DNA of 34,490 bases, taken from Rhizobiales bacterium 65-79 (GTDB lineage Bacteria; Pseudomonadota; Alphaproteobacteria; Rhizobiales; Rhizobiaceae). The stretch spans positions 1 through 34,490 of the forward strand of contig MKRJ01000048.1 in NCBI GenBank assembly GCA_001896885.1, given 5' to 3'. This document shows, piece by piece, positions 21,902-29,850 of the stretch. The position numbers and the translations under genes are program-made. Position 1 is the stretch's first letter. Each line of letters begins with the position of its first letter. The notes under the pieces were generated by a model. It was not told the origin of the DNA and made no database searches. It saw nothing but the letters and a program-made list of their open reading frames with translations.

Positions 21902-23953
21902 TCACCGCAGCGCCGCTGCGATATTCCCGCCATCCACCGTGGTCACGTCGGCGGTCGTGCGCTCCGCCAGAGCCTGGTGCAGGAAAGCCTCGGCGACATG
22001 CTCGGCCCTCACTTCCTGGTGCAGCAAATTGCCCGACATGTACTCCTTTTCCGAGACGCCGCGCGCCTTCGACCGGCTGGCGATCATGGCGTCGTCGAGC
22101 AGGCCGGAGCGGATACGGTCGGCATTGACGGCGTTCGAGCGCACGCCGATCGCGCCATATTCCAGCGCGTATTGCCTCGACAGGAAGAGCGTCGCCGCCT
22201 TGGGCAGGCCGTAGGCGCCGAAATTGGCGCCCGGATTGATGGCCTGCTTCGACGTATTGAAGAGAAGCACGCCGCCCGTGCCCTGCTCCTTGAAGATGCG
22301 CACGGCGTTCCGCGCCACGCTCTGGTGCGAGAAGAAATTGAGCTCGAAGCTCTTGCGCAGGAGCGCGTCGTCGAGTTCCGCGATCTTCCCTTCGAAGGCT
22401 GCGCCGGCATTCGACACGACAATGTCTATTCCGCCAAAAGTCTTGACCGCCGCGTCGAACGCCGCGCGCACGGATGCGGGGTCGGTCACGTCGCAGGCGA
22501 CGCCGATCGAATTGTTGCCGGCCGCCTTCGCCGCGGCTTCCGCCTTGCTGGCGTCGAGGTCGGCGACGACGGCATGCGCGCCATAGGCGGCGAAGAGCTT
22601 CGCCGTCGCCGCGCCGATCGCGCCGCCGCCGCCGGTAACGAGCAGCACCTGGCCGGTGAGCGGCTTCGGCTTGTTGCCGGCGAGTTTCGCCTGCTCCAGC
22701 GACCAGTATTCCAGTTCGAAGAGCTCGGCCTTGGAGAGCGGATGGAACGTGCCGGCCGCCTCGGCCCCCGCGACCGCCTCGATCCACATCTCGCCGACAT
22801 CGGAGGCGATGCGCGCATCCTTGTATGTGCGGCCGAAGCCGAACATGCCGAGACCCGGCACCAGCGCCAGCCGAGGCATGGGATCGAGCATGGTGCGGGC
22901 GACGTCGTCGCGGGCGTCGTTCGTCTTGAAGTAGTCGGTATAGTCGGCGACATATTTCGCCACCCGCGCTTTTACCTTTTCCGCGTAGCCGGCCGGATCG
23001 CCCGCCTCCGGCGCATCGAGCACGATCGGCCCCGTCTTGATGCGGATCGACAGGTCGGGCGTGCTGACGCCCGATGCAGCCAGCCGCTCGAGGTCGGCCG
23101 AAGCCAGAAATTCCCTGACCTTCGGCGAGGTGCGGAAATCGGCGACGAAGCGGTCGAACCGCCCCTCGCCCCGCGGGAAAGCGACGGCGCCGCGCAGCGT
23201 CGGCGCGATCTCCTCCGGCCGCGCCAGCTTCGCCGGCAGAGCAGCTTTCTTGCCCGTCCGGGCCTTGGAAGCGATATATTGTTCCGCAACCGTAACATAC
23301 TCGATCATGCGGCTGTAGGCTTCTTTGGCGCTGTCGCCGAAGGTGAAGATGCCGTGCTTGTCGAGGATCAGGCCTTCGACGTCCGGATCCTTTTCGTAGA
23401 TGTCGGCCGCCGCCTTGGCGAGGTCGAAGCCCGGCTTGATGTAGGGCACGAAGCCCATCTTCGGCCCGAACACCTCGCGGCAGAGCGGCTCGCTTTCCTC
23501 CTGGTCGACGATGCCGAGGATGGCGGTCGAGTGCGTGTGGTCGACGAATCTGTGCGGCAGGAAGGCGTGCAGCAGCGTCTCGACGGAGGGATTGGGCGCG
23601 GCGGGGTCGATCAGATTGGCGCGCTGCAGCGCCACCATGTCCTCGTCGGAGAGCTTTTCGAGCGCACGCGCCTTCAACAGCGGCGCAAGCTTCACGGCGG
23701 GCAGGCCGGCGGGCTCGATGACGCCCATGTCCCAGCCGCTGCCCTTGACGCAAAGGACGTCCCATTCGTCGCCAACGAGATCGGCCATCCTGAGCTTGAC
23801 CGATGTGTTGCCGCCGCCGTGCAGCACCAGCCGCGGCTCGCCGCCGAGCAGCCGCGTCGTATAGACCCGCAGGGCGAGGTCGCAGCCGACGCCCCTTTTC
23901 GCATGGGCCGCTACCAGCGCCTCGGCCTCGGCGTCCTTCCACAGATTCTGCAT
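21902..23953 (-). CDS. Fused class II aldolase / short-chain dehydrogenase
   Basis: This 683-residue protein has two catalytic domains. Residues about 1-260 are a class II (zinc) aldolase: HGGGNTSVK (45-53), KGSGWDMG, E125, HTH at 139-141 and H200 in LDKHGIFTFG. Residues about 430-683 are an SDR: TGGGGAIG (440-447), NAG (515-517), S568, and Y581/K585 in YGLPK. The same fusion is known as rhizobial RhaD, a rhamnulose-1-phosphate aldolase with lactaldehyde dehydrogenase activity. Here no rhamnose genes are near; mtnK and mtnA follow instead. A likely alternative substrate is 5-methylthioribulose or 5-deoxyribulose 1-phosphate, giving DHAP and an aldehyde that the SDR domain would oxidise or reduce (inference). 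AAGGAAAG precedes the ATG. Confidence 0.9.
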   Translation of the reverse strand: MQNLWKDAEAEALVAAHAKRGVGCDLALRVYTTRLLGGEPRLVLHGGGNTSVKLRMADLVGDEWDVLCVKGSGWDMGVIEPAGLPAVKLAPLLKARALEKLSDEDMVALQRANLIDPAAPNPSVETLLHAFLPHRFVDHTHSTAILGIVDQEESEPLCREVFGPKMGFVPYIKPGFDLAKAAADIYEKDPDVEGLILDKHGIFTFGDSAKEAYSRMIEYVTVAEQYIASKARTGKKAALPAKLARPEEIAPTLRGAVAFPRGEGRFDRFVADFRTSPKVREFLASADLERLAASGVSTPDLSIRIKTGPIVLDAPEAGDPAGYAEKVKARVAKYVADYTDYFKTNDARDDVARTMLDPMPRLALVPGLGMFGFGRTYKDARIASDVGEMWIEAVAGAEAAGTFHPLSKAELFELEYWSLEQAKLAGNKPKPLTGQVLLVTGGGGAIGAATAKLFAAYGAHAVVADLDASKAEAAAKAAGNNSIGVACDVTDPASVRAAFDAAVKTFGGIDIVVSNAGAAFEGKIAELDDALLRKSFELNFFSHQSVARNAVRIFKEQGTGGVLLFNTSKQAINPGANFGAYGLPKAATLFLSRQYALEYGAIGVRSNAVNADRIRSGLLDDAMIASRSKARGVSEKEYMSGNLLHQEVRAEHVAEAFLHQALAERTTADVTTVDGGNIAAALR

Positions 23954-24060
23954 GCTCGTCTTTCCTTCGCCGGCCGGTGCAGGGCCTCGTTCGCCGGAAG
24001 GGAATAGGGGGCTCCGCGTTCCGGTTCAAGGCCGCCGATGCGAGCGGCAGCGTGGACGGA

Positions 24061-24597
24061 CTATTTTATCAGTGCCGCGAGTTGACGGAAGCGCGGGTCG
24101 GCCGCGGTGCTGAGCCATTCGAAGATCGCCATCTCGGTCGTCACGATCTCGGCGCCGTGCCGTCGCATCCGCTCGACCGCGGCTTCCTTGCTTTCGGCGC
24201 GTCGCGAGCCGATAGCGTCCTGCGCCACGTAGACCTCGTGGCCGCCGTCGATCAGGCCGAGCACGGTCTGAAGCACGCAGATATGCGCCTCGCAACCGGT
24301 GACGAGGATGTCCGGCCGGTCCTTCGGCAGCATTTCGAAAAAGCCGTCGGCGCGCGTCGCGTCGAATTCCATCTTGGCGAGCGTCGGCAGGCCGTCGGCC
24401 GAGAGCTCCGGCACGGTCGGGCCGAGGCCCTTCGGGTTCTGCTCGGTCACCACCACCGGCACGCCGAGCGCCTTGGCCGCCGCGATCAGCTTTCCCGAAT
24501 TGGCGATTGCCTGTTCCCCTCCTTCGAGCGCCGGCGTCAGCCGTTGCTGCAGATCGATGACCAGAAGCGTCGTGCGGTCGCGGTCGATGGTCCTCAT
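24061..24597 (-). CDS. Isochorismatase-family cysteine hydrolase
   Basis: The 178-residue protein has the catalytic triad of the family: D15 (LLVIDLQQRL), K75 (TLAKMEFDA) and C107 (CEAHICVLQT), the last preceded by a cis-peptide-like segment. Such enzymes hydrolyse amides, carbamates or vinyl ethers; small stand-alone members like E. coli YcaC and nicotinamidase-like proteins belong here, but the substrate cannot be told from sequence. The wording ILVTGCEAHICVLQTVLGLIDGGHEVYV is typical of the YcaC-related group. It lies 107 bases upstream of the aldolase/SDR gene on the same strand and may be the first gene of that operon. It is divergent from the HpaB-like gene, sharing an 87-base promoter region. 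Confidence 0.88.
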   Translation of the reverse strand: MRTIDRDRTTLLVIDLQQRLTPALEGGEQAIANSGKLIAAAKALGVPVVVTEQNPKGLGPTVPELSADGLPTLAKMEFDATRADGFFEMLPKDRPDILVTGCEAHICVLQTVLGLIDGGHEVYVAQDAIGSRRAESKEAAVERMRRHGAEIVTTEMAIFEWLSTAADPRFRQLAALIK

Positions 24598-24684
24598 CGG
24601 TTCTCTCCCTCGAAACTGTTCCAGACGATGGGATCATGGTCTAGGGTTGCGGGCAGCATAGCGTGGGATGAGAGGAACGCCATC

Positions 24685-26241
24685 ATGCTGATGACCGCCG
24701 CCGACTATCGCGAGTCGCTTCGCGCCTATCGTCCGCGCGTTTTCGTCGAAGGCGAGCGCATCGAAAGCGTTGCCGATTCCGCCATCCTGCGGCCCGGCAT
24801 CAACGCCATAGGCGTCACCTACGACCTCGCCCATGTCGCCGACCATGCCGAAACCATGACGGCGCGCCAGCACACTTCCGGCAGACGTGTGAACCGCATG
24901 GTGCATGTCGACCGGGATTCCGGCGACCTGCTCGCCAAGCTCGAGGCGGTGCGTCTCGCCTGCAAGATATCCGGCTGCGCCCAGCGATACCTCACCCACG
25001 ACGCCTTCTGCGCCATCTTCCAGGCGACACGGGTCGCCGACGATGCGCACGGCACCGACTACCACCAGCGCTTCCTCGCCTACATGCACGATGCGCAGGA
25101 CCGCGACCTGACCCTTGGCGTCGCCATGACCGACGCCAAGGGCGACCGTTCGAAACGCGCCGGCCAGCAGGAAAACCGCGACGCCTACGTCCACATAAAG
25201 GAGCGGCGGAAGGACGGCATCGTCATCTCGGGCGCCAAGGCGATCGTCACCGGCGCGCCCTACATGCACGGCTTTCTCGTCATGCCCTGCCGCACGCACA
25301 CTCCGGAAGATGCCGATTTCGCTGTCTGCTGCGCAGTGCCGGTCGACGCCGAGGGCGTCACGGTCGTCGCGCGCAAGGCCGGAAGGCCGGGCGAGCCGGC
25401 GGCAAAATTCTCCGGCAAATACGGCCAGTCCACGGGTGTCGTCCTGTTCGAGGACGTTTTCGTGCCGTGGGAGCGCGTTTTCATGGCCGGCGAGACCGAG
25501 GAGGCGGGGCTTCTCACCACCTCCTACGCCACGCATCACCGGCAGACCTGCATCGGCGCCCGCGCTGGCTTCGGCGACCTCCTGATCGGCGCCGGCGCGC
25601 TGATGATCGAGGCGAACGGCCTCGATCCGGAGAAGCACGGCCATATCCGCGAGGAGATGGTCGAGCTGATCAAGATCGTGGAAGGGTTCTACGCCTGCGG
25701 CATCGCCGCCTCGGTCCATTGCACGCGCGAGGTGGCCGGCAACGTCATGCCGGACGTCGTCTTCTCCAACATCGGCAAGCTGCTGCTGGCCACCCAGATC
25801 TACGACATGCACCGGCTCGCCCACACCGTCTCCGGCGGACTGATCGTCACCCTGCCGGGGCCAGCGGAGGATCACAATCCCGCGACCGCCGGATCGTTGG
25901 CGGCGGTGCTCGGAGCCCGCGCGGACATCCCCTACGCCAGCCGCATGGAAGTCGCGCGTTTCGTCGAGGACCTGACCGTCTCCGACCAGGCCGGCTGGTA
26001 TTCCGTGATCTCGCTGCATGGCGGCGGCTCGCCCGAGGCCATGAAACGCGAGATCTGGCGCAATTATCCGGTGATGGAAAAGGTCGAACTGGTCGAGGCG
26101 CTGCTGGAGCGCGGCGTTCTCGACGAAGGCAGCCGCGTCTCAAAACAGCCCGGCCGCTGCTGCGTCTCGGGATGCACGGTCCGCGACCTGCCCGGGGTGG
26201 AGGCGAAACCGACTCTTGCGGTTTCGGAGGCTGCGGAATAG
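24685..26241 (+). CDS. 4-hydroxyphenylacetate 3-hydroxylase / 4-hydroxybutyryl-CoA dehydratase superfamily protein
   Basis: The 518-residue protein starts MLMTAADYRESLRAYRPRVFVEGE and has the acyl-CoA-dehydrogenase-like fold of the HpaB family. Whole segments resemble 4-hydroxybutyryl-CoA dehydratase AbfD (RPxIN, MTDxKGDR, HRQ, GGLxVTxP, HGxGSP). AbfD binds a [4Fe-4S] cluster through C99, C103, H292 and C299. Here C98 and H285 align, but the other two positions are Y102 and A292, so the cluster is probably not the same. C289 lies nearby, and the C-terminus has an extra Cys group CCVSGC (492-497). It may be a flavin monooxygenase or a novel dehydratase. The ATG at 24685 follows AGAGGA. A long upstream frame is not part of it. 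Confidence 0.85.
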   Translation: MLMTAADYRESLRAYRPRVFVEGERIESVADSAILRPGINAIGVTYDLAHVADHAETMTARQHTSGRRVNRMVHVDRDSGDLLAKLEAVRLACKISGCAQRYLTHDAFCAIFQATRVADDAHGTDYHQRFLAYMHDAQDRDLTLGVAMTDAKGDRSKRAGQQENRDAYVHIKERRKDGIVISGAKAIVTGAPYMHGFLVMPCRTHTPEDADFAVCCAVPVDAEGVTVVARKAGRPGEPAAKFSGKYGQSTGVVLFEDVFVPWERVFMAGETEEAGLLTTSYATHHRQTCIGARAGFGDLLIGAGALMIEANGLDPEKHGHIREEMVELIKIVEGFYACGIAASVHCTREVAGNVMPDVVFSNIGKLLLATQIYDMHRLAHTVSGGLIVTLPGPAEDHNPATAGSLAAVLGARADIPYASRMEVARFVEDLTVSDQAGWYSVISLHGGGSPEAMKREIWRNYPVMEKVELVEALLERGVLDEGSRVSKQPGRCCVSGCTVRDLPGVEAKPTLAVSEAAE

Positions 26242-26267
26242 ACCTTTTTTCCCGATGAGGGTGGGTC

Positions 26268-26939
26268 ATGACAGAAAAGAAGAAGAATAGCGATCCAGAT
26301 GCGATCGACTGGTATTTCGATCTGATTTCCCCTTTCGCCTTCCTGCAATTGAATGCCTTCGACAGGCTGCCGACGGGGCTGAAGATCGTGCCGAAGCCGG
26401 TGCTTCTCGGCGCCATCCTCAGCCATTGGGGCCAGCTCGGCCCCGCCGAGATCGGCACGAAGCGGCTCTATACCTACCGCCTGGCGCAATGGCTCGCCTC
26501 CGAGCGCGGCATCGGCTTCACCATGCCGGAGCGTCACCCCTTCAATCCGCTGAGGGCGCTGCGGATGCTGGCGGCGCTCGGACCCGATCTCAGGACGGTG
26601 CGCCGCGCCTTCGATTTCGTCTTCGTGGAGGGAAGGGCGCCGGACACGGACGAAGCGATCGAGGATTTCGGCCGCTATCTGATGGTCTCGGGCGCCGCGA
26701 CCGAGCTTGCCGGCGAGCAGTCGGCAAAGGATCGTCTGAGGCAATTGACCGACGAGGCGATCGGGCGCGGCGTCTTCGGCGTTCCGACGTTCCACGTCGA
26801 TGGCGAGCTGTTCTGGGGCGACGACGCGACCGGCATGCTGATCGCCTATCTCAGTGACCGCACGCTGTTCGAGCAGGACAAGATGGCGCGGCTCGCCACC
26901 CTTCCGGTCGGCGTCCAGCGCAACATTTCCCGCTCATAA
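26268..26939 (+). CDS. 2-hydroxychromene-2-carboxylate isomerase-like protein (DsbA/GST-kappa fold)
   Basis: The 223-residue protein has a thioredoxin-like fold with a large helical insertion, the DsbA-related HCCA isomerase/GST-kappa family. The N-terminal strand motif IDWYFDLISPFAFLQ (about 13-27), with the catalytic Ser in SPF, and the C-terminal RGVFGVPTFHVDGELFWGDD (about 167-186) with the cis-Pro are the family signature. Relatives isomerise 2-hydroxychromene-2-carboxylate in naphthalene breakdown using glutathione; many homologues act on unknown substrates. It starts 26 bases after the HpaB-like gene with a GAGGGTGGG ribosome binding site, so the two are probably one operon. No ring-cleavage genes are nearby. 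Confidence 0.85.
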   Translation: MTEKKKNSDPDAIDWYFDLISPFAFLQLNAFDRLPTGLKIVPKPVLLGAILSHWGQLGPAEIGTKRLYTYRLAQWLASERGIGFTMPERHPFNPLRALRMLAALGPDLRTVRRAFDFVFVEGRAPDTDEAIEDFGRYLMVSGAATELAGEQSAKDRLRQLTDEAIGRGVFGVPTFHVDGELFWGDDATGMLIAYLSDRTLFEQDKMARLATLPVGVQRNISRS

Positions 26940-26995
26940 GGGAAGGAAAAGCCCGATCCGGGTGCCGTGGCGGCCGGCATTGTCCTCGCTCATTA

Positions 26996-27037
26996 AAAAC
27001 GATTGGAGCGGATCGCCTTTTCCCCTCGGCGATCCGC
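26996..27037 (-). terminator. Possible terminator downstream of the DUF2189 gene
   Basis: GCGGATCGCC (27008-27017) pairs with 27028-27037 across a 10-base loop. On the minus strand five T residues follow 7 bases after the stem (complement of 26996-27000). It lies between convergent genes, so it may stop the DUF2189 transcript and possibly the other strand. Confidence 0.45.
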
Positions 27038-27105
27038 CCCGGCCGGTCCTCCGCTCGGAAGGCTATTTTCCTTTCATCAGTGGAATTCGGCGGTGACTCC
27101 GAATC

Positions 27106-27978
27106 CTACCGGTATTTCGACCCTGAAACCTCCCCGAGGGGCCTGCTCTTGGCTCTTGAGCGGGTCCCTCTGGCCGGCACGTCGCTCGGCTCGACGACCT
27201 TCCGGTAGAGGTGCCACGTCGCGTGACCCAGGATCGGCACGACGACCGCCAGCCCGGCAAAGAGCGGGATCGAGCCGACGATCAGCAGGGCGGCGACGAT
27301 GAGCCCCCAGACGGCCATCGGTCCCGGATTGGCAGCGACGGCGCGGACGGAGGTCGCCACCGCCTCATAGGCGCCCGCGTCGCGGTCGAGCAGGAGCGGG
27401 AAGGAGATGACGGTCGTGGCAAGCACGATCACCGCGAAGACGAAACCGGCTATATTGCCCCAGACGATCACCATCCAGCCCTGAGGGGTGGTGAAGAGGT
27501 CGCGGAAGAAGGTGCCCGTCGACGCCGGCGCCTGGTCGCCGAACTGCCAGATATAGATCGCCCTTGCGGCAAGCAGCCACAATACGAACAGGCAGAGCAG
27601 GAACACGCCCATCGCGACGATCGACGGGATCGACGGCGAATGCCGCACCTCCAGCGCATGACGCCAGGACGTGTCCATGCCGAGTTCACGGCGGCGGCTG
27701 ATCTCGTAGAGGCCGACGCCCGCCAGCGGGCCGATCAGCGCGAAGCCGGACATCAGCGGGAAAAGCATCGGCAGCGCGTTGTGGCCGGATGTCCATGCGG
27801 CCAGCACCACGCCGACCAGCGGATAGATCAGGCAGAGGAATACGTAGTGCGACGGCTTCGTCATGAAATCGTCGAGCCCGCGCCTCAGCGCGTCCTCGAT
27901 ATCGCGATAGCCGATCCTGCGCACCGCAAGCTCGACAGGCCTGCCGCCTGCCCCGGCAATCACATGAAAGTTCGACAT
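27106..27978 (-). CDS. DUF2189-type integral membrane protein
   Basis: The 290-residue protein has a short polar N-terminus (RPVELAVRRIGYRDIEDALRRGLDDFM) followed by about six hydrophobic helices (VFLCLIYPLVGVVLAAW, LMSGFALIGPLAGVGLYEI, SIVAMGVFLLCLFVLWLLAARA, MVIVWGNIAGFVFAVIVLATTVISF, MAVWGLIVAALLIVGSIPLFAGLAVVV) and a basic tail. The segment DALRRGLDDFMTKPSHYVFLCLIYPLVG is what I associate with DUF2189. The function is unknown. The ATG at 27978 is used because GGAGG lies 7 bases upstream. It is divergent from the thi operon. Confidence 0.75.
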   Translation of the reverse strand: MSNFHVIAGAGGRPVELAVRRIGYRDIEDALRRGLDDFMTKPSHYVFLCLIYPLVGVVLAAWTSGHNALPMLFPLMSGFALIGPLAGVGLYEISRRRELGMDTSWRHALEVRHSPSIPSIVAMGVFLLCLFVLWLLAARAIYIWQFGDQAPASTGTFFRDLFTTPQGWMVIVWGNIAGFVFAVIVLATTVISFPLLLDRDAGAYEAVATSVRAVAANPGPMAVWGLIVAALLIVGSIPLFAGLAVVVPILGHATWHLYRKVVEPSDVPARGTRSRAKSRPLGEVSGSKYR

Positions 27979-28211
27979 GGCCAATCCTCCCTGTCGGGTT
28001 CGGAGCGGCCGCTGCCTCGCGAAACTGTCGTTGCCTGGTCACGCGGGACGCGACCGTGTGGATAGCCTACACCATTCGCGGCGTTTTGTCGCGGACCGAA
28101 TGGCGCTTGTGGAGAATTGTGAACAGCGCCGGCCGCGGGGAAAGCCGTTCCGCGCCTTTCGCGGCCCAACTTTGCCCATGACATTGCCGCGGGCCCGTGC
28201 GATAAGGGCAG
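27979..28211 (+). promoter_or_regulatory. Promoter region of the thi operon
   Basis: This part of the 376-base gap holds the promoters for the DUF2189 gene and the thi operon. For the latter a -35-like ATGACA (28178-28183) and a -10-like GATAAG (28201-28206) are 17 bases apart, which would start the transcript just upstream of the TPP aptamer. No gene is seen in the stretch. Confidence 0.55.
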
Positions 28212-28299
28212 CCGAGAGACAGGGGCGCCCGCCGCGAGGCGGGCTGAGATGCACCCTTCGAACCTGAACCAGATCATGCTGGCGGAGGAAGTCGCTCGG
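28212..28299 (+). ncRNA. TPP riboswitch (THI element)
   Basis: The stretch has the conserved TPP aptamer parts in order: GGGGCGCCC (28222-28230), CTGAGA (28244-28249), the block ACCCTTCGAACCTGAACC (28253-28270) and GGAGGAAGT (28284-28292). A closing stem P1 can form between CCGAG-A-GAC (28212-28220) and GTC-G-CTCGG (28291-28299). TPP binding should lower expression of the thiM operon downstream. Confidence 0.95.
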
Positions 28300-28321
28300 G
28301 GCACAGCCTGAAGGACCGTTC

Positions 28322-28351
28322 GCCCCCGTGACCGCCCCGCCGAAAGGGGCG
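28322..28351 (+). promoter_or_regulatory. Possible ribosome-binding-site sequestering hairpin of the riboswitch
   Basis: CGCCCC (28333-28338) can pair with GGGGCG (28346-28351), which contains the AGGGG ribosome binding site of thiM whose ATG is at 28355. GCCCC at 28322-28326 can instead pair with GGGGC at 28298-28302, overlapping the 3' strand of aptamer stem P1. This suggests translational rather than transcriptional control; there is no T-run after any of these hairpins. Confidence 0.55.
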
Positions 28352-28354
28352 AAG

Positions 28355-29185
28355 ATGAAAATCGGAAATACCATTCCCGGCGGTTCCGGCCTGGGCGACC
28401 TGTTGACGGAAATGCGGAGGGCGTCTCCGCTCGTCCAATGCATCACGAACTATGTGGCGATGAACATCGCCGCCAACGTGTTGCTGGCGGCGGGCGCCTC
28501 GCCGGCCATGGTGCATGCCGAACGGGAAGCCGGCGAGTTCGCCGCGATCGCGGGCGCGCTCACCGTCAATATCGGCACGCTGTCGCCGGACTGGGTCGCG
28601 GGCATGCATCGGGCGGCCGACGGCGCCAACCAGGCCGGCAAGCCATGGGTGCTCGATCCGGTTGCGCATTTCGCCACCTCCTACCGGCGCGATACGGTCG
28701 CCGGCCTGTTGGCCCTGCGCCCCGCCATCGTCCGCGGCAACGCTTCCGAGATCATCGCGCTTGCCGGCGGGATGAGCGCCGGGCAGGGCGTCGACAGCGG
28801 TGACACGGTTGCGAGCGCCGAGGCCTCGGCGCGATCGCTTGCCGGCAGGACCGGCGCGGTCGTCGCGGTTACGGGGGCGGTCGATTTCGTCACCGACGGA
28901 AAGCGGGCCGTCCGTATCGAAGGAGGCTCGCCGCTGATGCCGCGCGTCACCGCGCTCGGCTGCTCGCTGACCTGTCTCGTCGGCGCCTTCGCTGCGATCC
29001 GCCCGGCCGACCCCTTCGCCGCCTCTATTGCCGCGCTGGCCATTTTCGCGGTCGCTGGCGAGCGGGCCGGCCGCGTCTCGGAGGGGCCGGGCTCCTTCGG
29101 CTGGCGCCTCCTCGATGCGCTCGCCGCGCTCGATCCCGCCGGCCTCGAGCGCGAGGCGCGGATTTCGGAGGCGGTTCAGGCATGA
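28355..29185 (+). CDS. thiM: Hydroxyethylthiazole kinase
   Basis: ThiM phosphorylates salvaged 4-methyl-5-(2-hydroxyethyl)thiazole for thiamine synthesis. The 276-residue protein is of the ribokinase-like fold; it shows SPLVQCITNYVAMNIAANVLLAAGASPAMVH (about 24-54), VLDPVA, IVRGNASEI and, near the C-terminus, the ALGCSLTCLVGAFAA anion-hole/catalytic region. The usual length is about 265-275. I use the ATG at 28355 after AGGGG; a GTG at 28328 would include the sequestering hairpin in the coding region. It is the first gene after the TPP riboswitch and overlaps thiE by four bases (ATGA). Confidence 0.95.
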   Translation: MKIGNTIPGGSGLGDLLTEMRRASPLVQCITNYVAMNIAANVLLAAGASPAMVHAEREAGEFAAIAGALTVNIGTLSPDWVAGMHRAADGANQAGKPWVLDPVAHFATSYRRDTVAGLLALRPAIVRGNASEIIALAGGMSAGQGVDSGDTVASAEASARSLAGRTGAVVAVTGAVDFVTDGKRAVRIEGGSPLMPRVTALGCSLTCLVGAFAAIRPADPFAASIAALAIFAVAGERAGRVSEGPGSFGWRLLDALAALDPAGLEREARISEAVQA

Positions 29186-29850
29186 AAAAGCCGTTCGACC
29201 TGTCGCTCTATCTCGTCCTCGACCCGGAGCTCTGCGAACCGCTGGGCATGGTCGAGACGACACGGGCGGCGGTGGCGGGCGGCGTGACCATGGTGCAGCT
29301 GCGCGACAAGCGAGCCACGACCGCAGAAATGATCGAGACGGGCAGGGCGTTGCAGGCAATCCTTGCCGAAACCGGCGTGCCGCTCGTCGTCAACGACGAT
29401 GTCGAGGCGGCGATCGCGCTCGATGCCGACGGGCTGCATGTCGGGCAGGAGGATTGCGATGCGCGCTCCGCCCGCGAACGGATCGGACCCGACATGATCC
29501 TCGGCGTCTCGGTCGAGACGGAGCCGCTCGCCGCTGCGATCGATCCCGCGATCGTCGACTATGCCGGCGTCGGTCCGGTCTTCGCGACCGCCACCAAGCC
29601 GGACCACAAGCAGCCGGTCGGCCTCGACGGGCTCGCCCGGCTGGTCGCCGCCTCCCCGGTTCCGACCGTCGCCATCAGCGGACTGAAGGCGGAGCATGCG
29701 GCTTCCGTGCTTGCCGCGGGCGCCGAGGGCCTTGCCGTCGTCTCCGCCATCTGCGGAAAGCCCGACCCGCGCAGCGCAGCGATAGCGATCGCCGAGGCGA
29801 TTGCGGCGGCGCGGCAGGAAATGCGGCGAGCGGCTGAGGCAGGGCGATGA
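29182..29850 (+). CDS. thiE: Thiamine-phosphate synthase
   Basis: ThiE joins HMP pyrophosphate and thiazole phosphate to thiamine phosphate. The 222-residue TIM barrel has the family motifs VTMVQLRDK (pyrophosphate binding), LVVNDDVEAAIALDADGLHVGQED, and the phosphate loop AISGLKAEHA; GPVFATATKPDH corresponds to the GP(I/V)F..T.TK motif. It sits between thiM and thiD with ATGA overlaps on both sides, so the three are translated together. Length and motifs are all normal. Confidence 0.95.
   Translation: MKKPFDLSLYLVLDPELCEPLGMVETTRAAVAGGVTMVQLRDKRATTAEMIETGRALQAILAETGVPLVVNDDVEAAIALDADGLHVGQEDCDARSARERIGPDMILGVSVETEPLAAAIDPAIVDYAGVGPVFATATKPDHKQPVGLDGLARLVAASPVPTVAISGLKAEHAASVLAAGAEGLAVVSAICGKPDPRSAAIAIAEAIAAARQEMRRAAEAGR

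Noticed and set aside
21902-23953. Assignment as rhaD (rhamnose catabolism) by domain fusion alone
   Set aside because: No rhamnose isomerase, kinase, mutarotase or transporter gene is present; mtnK and mtnA are the neighbours. It remains a possible alternative but not a supported symbol.
21977-24007. 676-codon plus-strand frame opposite the aldolase/SDR gene
   Set aside because: The minus-strand gene has intact motifs in both domains; the plus-strand product is Arg/Asp/Gly-rich with no recognisable fold.
23803-24684. Upstream in-frame extension of the HpaB-like gene
   Set aside because: The extension crosses the isochorismatase gene and the divergent promoter region, has no family similarity, and the family N-terminus starts at the ATG at 24685 with a ribosome binding site.
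24685-26241. Assignment as 4-hydroxybutyryl-CoA dehydratase (abfD)
   Set aside because: Two of the four known cluster ligands are replaced (Y102, A292), and no 4-hydroxybutyrate pathway genes are near.
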